Below are positions 23,050-29,425 of a stretch of 29,425 nt of DNA, one piece after another (the stretch's first letter is position 1; each line of letters starts with the position of its first letter). The stretch comes from Bigelowiella natans CCMP2755. Its lineage: Eukaryota > Cercozoa > Chlorarachniophyceae. The stretch lies in assembly GCA_000320545.1 (NCBI GenBank), contig ADNK01000303.1, positions 7,501 through 36,925 of the forward strand, read 5' to 3'. The position numbers and the translations under genes were made by a program. The notes beneath the pieces are model-generated. The model searched no databases. It saw only the letters and a program-made list of their open reading frames with translations, and was not told the DNA's origin.

Positions 23050-25820
23050 TTTCTACTGCTAGAATAACAATAGCCGGCGCCATCATGGGGTCATTCAACA
23101 TGTCCGAGAGCTCCAACTATGATTGGGTACTACAAAACTAAGCTAGCAAATGTCTTCATTCCTCCCCGACAGGACAGTGTGTCTAACGAGTAGATAACCA
23201 GTAGCATCGTCACCACATCTTCTCATCACCACTATCACGTACTTACCCAGGGACTTTTAATGGTTAGGTTATTCCAAGCGGGCGAGCCAGCGAAAACCAA
23301 GAATCGCTAGAGCTCGCCGAGGGACTAGCGACACAGGGGGAAGTCGTCACGCGCGGTGATACAGACTCCGAGGCTGCGATGTGGTTCATCTTCAGCTGGG
23401 ACAAGCCACAGTCTATCTTCACCCCAGCAAACGTCCAAACCATGTGCCAGCTGGAGCAGGTCTTCCTTCAAACGGACGACTACAACCACGTGTGCCTCCT
23501 CAACGCTACGAGCGGGCAGTGTGCGGAACCTGTCGATTCAATCACCTACAGGTTCTACGGAGGAACAGTGAATGGTCCCGCATGTCCGTTGTTATCTGAC
23601 AGCTCGGTCAACGCGACGGCGTCCGCACTCTATGCAGCGCTTAATGACCCGAACCAGCGATACTCGGCGGGTTTCTTCCTCGAGAAGGAGACGGAAAACC
23701 GCAGCCCACGGTTTACCACAAAGACGCGCTCCACGATTCCCCTTGGCTCTCCGTTGGATGGGTTTTCGACCAAGCGCGATCGAGAGTCAGATCAGGACGT
23801 CGAGAAGCTGAGTTTCTACAAGAAGGTGAGGAAGAACCTCTTTGAGCTCCTCGACATGAAGGGGCGTTTCCTTTTCTCTGCCTACCGCAACGAGGTCAGT
23901 AGGAACGGCGTGGAGATTCAATTTACATCCGGGCCTCTATTTGAACTGGAAGGTAACGCGCTGATTGCTGACGATCTTATGCTTGCTATCGGCTCCATGG
24001 CGTTCGTGTTCGGATGGATGTGCTTCCATCTTCGCAGCGGGTTCTTGGCGACGGTCTCGATTACTCAGGTTGTGCTGAGCGTCCCCGTCGCCATATTTAT
24101 CTACAGGAACGTTTACCAGATCTACTTCTTCGACTCTATCCATATCCTTGTTGTCTTCCTGGTGCTGGGCATTGGTGCGGACGATATCTTCGTCTTCATC
24201 GACGGCTGGCGACAGGCCAAGGAGAGCGTCGATGGACTGAAACGACAGCTTGACCCGCAGAGCTACCTTGATCTCAGAATGATCTTTGCCTATGAACACA
24301 CTGTCGCCGCCGTCTTCAACACCTCTTTTACCACGGTAGTCGCCTTCCTCGCCACTGCCGTATCGCCCATCATGCCAATTGCAACGTTTGGTATACTAGC
24401 GGCCACAGCGATCGTCGTCAACTACATCTTCGTCATCACCATTACGCCTGCGGTCGTCGTGTGCTATCACCTGTGGTTTGAGAAGAAGTGGTGCTGCTGC
24501 CTCGAGCAACCCGAGGAAGTGGCGGGAAGGAAATCAGCAAATGTAGAGAAAGGGCAGCAGCAGGAAATCGAGGGGAGGAGGAGGGTTCTTCCGCGATCGG
24601 GTTCAAACTCCAAGCAGGTTCATCCTGGGCCTGCTGTAAGAGAAGGCCGCAATGACGACGGTGAGAGCAGCCTTGAGAAGGAGGAACATGCAAAGCAAAA
24701 TGAGAAGGTCCTCGTCGACATGGAGAAGGGGAGGGGAGGGGGAGGTGCGCATGGTGGTGGGCAGAACGGAGGTGCTGCTACTGCCTCGGTAGAGATGTTG
24801 GAGCTCAGGGGCGCGACGACGACAGATGATATATCTGCTGCACTCCGCGCACACGGCGGTGAAACAAAGGAAGCCTGGACAACTTCAGGAGACAGAAAAC
24901 GAAGCAGCAGCAGTAGTAGCAGCTATCAAGATAGAAGCGCGATTGAGGAGAAGAAGAAGGATGATGACACCAATAAGCAGCAGCAACAGCATGCAAACAA
25001 TGATGATGATGATGATGATGGTGACAAAAATGATAATGTGCGTCAGCGGAGACTGTCCACCGCCGCAACCAGCAATGCGTTCGATACTCTGGTCGTGAGG
25101 TACTACATCCCCTGCATGACCTTCAAGGCTGGCGGATGGCTAGTGGTGGCTCTCGCGATCACGCTCGCTCTCCTCGCTTACGGGCTTGTGTCTGTCGTCT
25201 TCGCAACGCGCCTGGCGCCGCCAGAGGAGCCCATCGACTGGTTCCCCGATGACCACATGCTCAGGGTTGCACAGGAGGCCCAGGAGAACGACTTCACCGC
25301 AGGCTCGCTCGATGAGTACGTGCGCGTCCGCATTCCGTTCGGCATCACAGGGATTCGTCGGCCCAACTTCAACCCCTTCAAGCCGGCGGAGAACCGCGGC
25401 GAGCCTGTCTTCGACGACGCCTTCGATCTGTTCCCCGCGGCGTCACAGGACGCTTACATCTCCGTGTGCAACGCTGCCCGCACGCACCGATGCGATAAGC
25501 CGGTTTGCCAGCCGCAGCTGCTCGTGTACCCGACGGGGGACGCCCTCAAGTGCTTCCTGCCGGAGTTCCAGGCGTGGTTTGCGACCCGCAACCCAGGCCG
25601 CTCCACGTACAATTGCACGCGCCGCCAGTTTATGGACGAGCTCGCTCTCTACCGCAACGACACTAGCACCGGGCTCAGCAGCGCCACGAAGTCGGAGATG
25701 ATCGGCTTCATTGATGGGGACCTCAAGTCAGTTTGATTAGATAGATAGGCTGCTGCAGCAGCCCACAACCAATACCGTGTTGTCGCTCTCGCTTCCTTCT
25801 CTTTTCTAATATATGCAGAG

Positions 25821-25853
<33 letters not shown>

Positions 25854-26079
25854 AGTTATTTGAAATTCTTTTCTCCGCCCCTCTTCCAGCCCCATTTATT
25901 TATCAAACCCTTGATTTGCCCACAGATACGTTTCAATACACATCGCCGCGACGGCGCGAATTGACGCGGCGACGGTCGATATGGCGGAAGTCCGCTCCGT
26001 GTTTGACGGGTTCATCTTCGGCCAGAACGACGTCAACCCACCAGGGATGAACAATGCCTTCGCTGCCTCGGGAACATGG

Positions 26080-26110
<31 letters not shown>

Positions 26111-26434
26111 AAGTAATAATTGTCCTTGCTGTTCTTATTGTTTTAGTCGTAGCACGCACGAGATACATATATATAGTTAAAAATAAGAAAGCATCAACAA
26201 CGCTATCATCCCCATCATCATCATCGTCTCCATCATGCGAAGGTGTGGGTGGAGGCGGAGCTCGGAACGGTATCTGGTTTCTACAGCGGGCTCATGATTG
26301 TGTTCCCCGTGGCGTTCTTCGTGCTCATCCTCGCAACCTCAAACATCATCCTGGCGCTATATGCTATCATCTCCATTGGGCTGATTGTAGCCGGAGTCCT
26401 GGGGTAGCACAAGTAGCAGCAATAGATATGCACA

Positions 26435-26465
<31 letters not shown>

Positions 26466-27335
26466 GCGCGCGCGCACGCGTACAAGAACCCTACTTCTTC
26501 GACGACAGTTACGAGGAGTTAGTAGAGCGATTCGGTTAGAGGCTCACTGCTTATCGTTTAGGGTGTTGCGTTGATTTTCATCAATCCCCGTCCCCCCCCC
26601 CCCTCCTTCTCGTATTAACAGTTCCCTTCCTTCTTCCTTCCCCCTCCCTCCCTCTCCCACTGCAGATTCATCCAGGAGTACCTGGGGTGGAGCCTGGGCG
26701 TGGCGGAGGCGATCGCTGGAATCATCGTAATCGGGTTTAGCGTGGACTACGTGATCCATCTCGGCCATATGTACGTCGAGGCGGGGCTGGGGCAGCAGGC
26801 CATCGCAGGCTGCGAGGGACGCTTCACCTACGCGGCGGAGAAGATGGTCTCTACCGTGATCGCCGGGGGAATCACCACCTTCGGAGCCGCCATCCCCCTC
26901 TGGTTCTGTCAGATGACCTTCTTTCCCAAGATGGGGACGCTCATGGCGCTCACGATTTTCTTCTCGCTGATATACAGCGTGGGCTTCTTTATGGCCCTGT
27001 CCCTCGTCGCCGGGCCAGTCGGGCGAGCTGGCAACCTCCGATGGGCGGCGGAGCATCTCGGCCTCGCACGGCTCTTCCGCTGCATGTTTGGAGAGGAGGG
27101 GTTAGGGGGCGATACTACAGCTACTAGCAAGGTTGCGATGATGATGCAGCCAGACGAAGAGAAAGAGCAGACAGGCTCGCAGCCTAAGAAGAAGAAGCAG
27201 CAGCAGCGGTCTGTCATGGAAGCAAAGACAGCAGTAGCAGGTCATGATGATGATCAAGAGCAGCAGCAGCAAGCTCCTCGAAGTTCGTTAGACAATGGAT
27301 TTAGTGACGCGGAGGTTGCAGCTGCCGAAGTATAA
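22703..27335 (+). CDS. Dispatched-like RND transporter A (seven exons)
   Basis: Exons 22703-22768, 22867-22916, 23063-23126, 23268-25726, 25926-26079, 26243-26403 and 26666-27335 give about 1207 aa in phase. TM1 is assembled from exons 2-3 (HHPFKFLGITAAVIL, then ITIAGAIMGSF). After a lumenal loop, TM2-6 include LVLGIGADDIFVFIDGWRQ (about 360-375), the Dispatched-type GADD motif with a third-loop Trp-Arg. About residues 466-663 are a cytosolic, low-complexity insert rich in Glu, Gln, Lys and Asp. TM7 follows (GGWLVVALAITLALLAYGLV), then a Cys-containing second lumenal loop starting DWFPDDHML. TM10 has IGFSVDYVIHLGHMYVEA (about 1010) and TM12 FFPKMGTLMALTIFFSLIYS. The tail is Lys/Gln-rich. Animal Dispatched uses the Na+ gradient to release lipid-modified Hedgehog; algal relatives have no assigned cargo. 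Exon 1 (66 nt) is the least secure; the rest is firm. Confidence 0.9.
25823..25853 (+). repeat. (GTA)n tract, intron 4 of Dispatched-like A
   Basis: About ten GTA/AGT units roughly 100 bp after the exon 4 donor. A similar trinucleotide lies at the start of the next intron. Confidence 0.9.
26080..26109 (+). repeat. Ten GTA units forming the donor of intron 5, Dispatched-like A
   Basis: The intron begins immediately after codon TGG with ten perfect GTA units in phase 0. Read through, they encode Val residues. The frame stays open into the intron (to 26574), giving a false hydrophobic segment. Confidence 0.92.
26429..26483. repeat. Alternating purine-pyrimidine tract (CG/TG), Z-DNA-prone
   Basis: An uninterrupted CACGCG, (CG)n, (TG)n, (CG)n, CACGCGTAC alternation of about 55 bp lies in intron 6 of Dispatched-like A, shortly after the exon 6 donor. 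The two CG blocks flank the TG block nearly symmetrically. Confidence 0.9.
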
Positions 27336-27966
27336 TATAAACACAACCACGCTTTACAATTATTTAGATGTGCACGCATTCATGTGTGTACATTATATAT
27401 ACGTTGTAATTTCGCTAATATGAGTAAATTTATGGAGACCATGCGAGCAGCTGTATGTATTGTACATGCTCTAGTGTGTTAATTGCGTCCTAAATGTGTT
27501 TTAGGATATATTTTAATTTTACAAAGTGAACTAAACATAGCCCAATAATGTTAAGCCAATAAAATTGTGTACACAATAATGATTACTTTTTTGCTTAAAT
27601 TTATGCTTTTTTAAACGCAACATGTGTCAATGCGTTTTCGCGATATGATAGAAGACTCTGTGCGGACGATGTACGTAGCTGCGGATGTGTGACACCAGTA
27701 CATATAACGCTTGCAAGTCAGGACTATTTAGGTAATATGCACGTGATGAACAACTACTGGCTGATTATTCTGCATTGTTTCTAGCTTATTAAAATAAACA
27801 GAGCACTATACTGCCAACTCAGGCGGACGCATCTAGCTAGCTGACATACGAACATCTCGCAGCTAGAGCACAGCTGGACAGTGCCTCACTGCTAGTAATC
27901 TAATTGTATTAATCTGTTAAGTGTTATCTAGTTATCGCAGCAGCTAAGCTGAACGAACGTGATGCT
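27336..27966. other. Intergenic region between convergent Dispatched-like genes A and B
   Basis: A 631-bp AT-rich tail-to-tail spacer. AATAAA at 27558-27563 is a candidate polyadenylation signal for gene A. CTAGCTAGCTG near 27833 belongs to the CTAG-rich class. No gene seen. Confidence 0.55.
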
Positions 27967-28310
27967 CTACAACGCGTTGTTGACTTTTGTGTCTTTCTCG
28001 TCGCTCGCAGACGATGAGGAAGGTTGCACGGGACTGACAACGATAGCCGGCCGAACCTGGAGGAGCGGGTAGAAGAAACACAGAGATGTTAATAAGTGAT
28101 GATGCCCACGGACTACAAGCGTCAGCGTGTCAAATAACAACGGCAAACGGTATTGCCTTAGTGTGAGGAGACACGAGTCCTTCTGGCTTGTGGGGGTCCA
28201 CACGTGAGAGGTCGACACCGCATATATTCTTCATGCAAGCACTCAGGCCTACAACCATAACGACGATCAGAATAAAAACGCTATGTCCGCGTGTATGTGC
28301 CGTAGCGCTA

Positions 28311-28354
<44 letters not shown>

Positions 28355-29245
28355 AAGCATTATATTGTCACAAGTACCGATAATATCTGCTATCCAAATG
28401 AGGTCACCAACCTATCATACACGTCATCATCGCGTTTCTTGTTATCAATATGTAGCGGTGCACAATAATGCACACTTGGATTTACTTCTGCACAAATACA
28501 CTTCTAACATCAGTGAAACAGCTAAACAGCAACAGCCGCTACTATCTGAAAGCAAGAATGATAAGAGGCGGCGAGCAGCAGAGTCGGATTTTTCCAGCTA
28601 CCCCCCTCCATCTTTCTATTGCTATATTTGTATTCTCTTTCTTGTTCTCACCCGTCCATTGGGGCCGAACAGCAAGCACGCGCTCATGAAAAATCCTGTA
28701 AATGCGACAGACCAGCATTATATACGCACGGCGCGCGCACACATACACGTGCACGCTCGCAGACGAAGAAGCACCTAAGCTGTAGCAGATCGAGAAAGCT
28801 ATGGTCCCACTAATCAGAGTTCCCATCTTGGTGAAAAACGTAAGCTGGCATGCGAAGAGAGGCAGGCCTGGGAGGGGGGGCAGGGGGGAAAACGAGGAGG
28901 GGTTGCTTAGCGAACGATCGACTATGCGGATTTAGAGAGAGCTTGCAGCATTGACGGGTGGTTTTCTTTGGATATGTGACACGTAGCATTTGGCATATGC
29001 AAGCACACAAGCAAGTTCATTTATCAACCTGATCCGAAGGTCGTTATAGCTCCAGCAAATACTGTTCCCGCCATCTTCCGAGCTGAGTAAGTGAATCTGG
29101 ACAATAGAAGATAAGCGTCAACAACGAGACCGTCTCTATCGCCCTGGCTACATGCGAATGCAACGTGCATGTGCATATGTGTGCATATACTCTTCACACC
29201 AAAGGTAATATTGGGCTCTCGCGCAATTCGGGCAATTTTCTTTTT

Positions 29246-29288
<43 letters not shown>

Positions 29289-29377
29289 GTGAGTGTGTAT
29301 GTGCGTGTGTGTGTGAAACTTAAAATTACCGGTCAATACGATGTATGAAGCCCTTGGCCCGGTTCGCATCCACATAC
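27967..29377 (-). CDS. Dispatched-like RND transporter B, C-terminal part (5' end outside window)
   Basis: Exons, 5' to 3': 29377-29330, 29096-29029, 28867-28775, 28695-28652, about 28280-28142 and 28056-27967; the first four join in exact phase. They read YVDANRAKGF, then RFTYSARKMAGTVFAGAITT, GLPLFACQLTFFTKMGTLIS, FSICYSL and GFFMSACLLFGPNGR. These align block by block with gene A (RFTYAAEKM, AGGITTFGAA, FFPKMGTLMALTIFFS, GFFMAL), covering the loop after TM10 through TM12. A further hydrophobic segment follows (VFILIVVMVVGLSACM), then a short Ser/Asp/Lys tail ending at TAG 27967-27969. The junction between exons ending at 28652 and starting near 28280 is off by phase, so a small exon is missing or one border is wrong. 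Everything upstream of TM10, including the GADD motif, is beyond the window. Confidence 0.78.
28314..28351. repeat. (GT)n microsatellite in Dispatched-like B intron
   Basis: About 19 GT units (AC on the gene strand) just upstream, in gene sense, of the exon that begins near 28280. Confidence 0.95.
29251..29283. repeat. (TA)n microsatellite in Dispatched-like B intron
   Basis: About 16 TA units followed by imperfect TG repeats to about 29315, in the intron between the two most upstream exons seen. Confidence 0.95.
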
Positions 29378-29425
29378 CTAAGAAATGGGGAGTATGCAAC
29401 CTTTTGAATTCGTAAATAAATAATC

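Noticed and set aside
25981-26574. Open frame with a Val-rich hydrophobic segment suggesting a small membrane protein
   Set aside because: It is exon 5 of Dispatched-like A read through into a GTA repeat and intron sequence; the next exon resumes in another frame with family similarity.

Overview
The window is nuclear DNA from a eukaryote, most likely a unicellular alga with a complex plastid of red-algal origin. Nearly all genes are split by short GT-AG introns, genes lie on both strands with long simple-repeat-rich spacers, and there is no operon structure. The plastid inference rests on one gene: a glutathione S-transferase whose leader is a signal peptide followed by a Phe-initiated, Ser/Thr/Arg-rich transit-like stretch. 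That fits a cryptophyte, haptophyte or stramenopile; the exact lineage cannot be fixed from this window.

Layout. 1-277 (-): 5' exon of a sugar-nucleotide epimerase/decarboxylase, running off the left edge. 884-1735 (+): intronless NTF2 with a long N-terminal leader. 3512-7733 (+): secreted flavin amine-oxidase-like protein ending in a seven-fold 33-residue Ser/Pro/Thr repeat. 9060-10784 (+): plastid-targeted GST in six exons. 11514-13227 (-): secreted protein with two FN3 domains and an unrecognised Cys-rich C-terminus. 13617-15439 (+): secreted papain-family protease in six exons. 15961-21952 (-): Patched/PTCHD-like RND membrane protein in 16 exons (1012 aa). 22703-27335 (+): Dispatched-like RND protein in seven exons (about 1207 aa). 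27967 to beyond 29377 (-): a second, 5'-incomplete Dispatched-like protein.

The right-hand 13.5 kb is the most notable part: three 12-TM RND/sterol-sensing-type transporters in a row, with the Patched-like and first Dispatched-like genes head to head across about 750 bp and the two Dispatched-like genes tail to tail. Patched and Dispatched are the receptor and release transporter of animal Hedgehog signalling. No Hedgehog-like ligand is visible here, so a lipid or sterol transport role is the simpler reading. Left of this cluster lie three genes for secreted proteins (FN3 protein, cysteine protease, amine oxidase); a functional link is only a possibility.

Exon structures were built by hand from splice-site dinucleotides, reading-frame phase and family similarity. 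For the Patched-like gene, first Dispatched-like gene, GST, protease and FN3 gene, every junction given keeps phase and total length is a multiple of three. The amine oxidase between about 5337 and 6660, and one junction of the second Dispatched-like gene, are unresolved. Spacers hold many microsatellites and CTAG/GCTAG-rich sequence. I saw no tRNA, rRNA, CRISPR array or transposon coding sequence.
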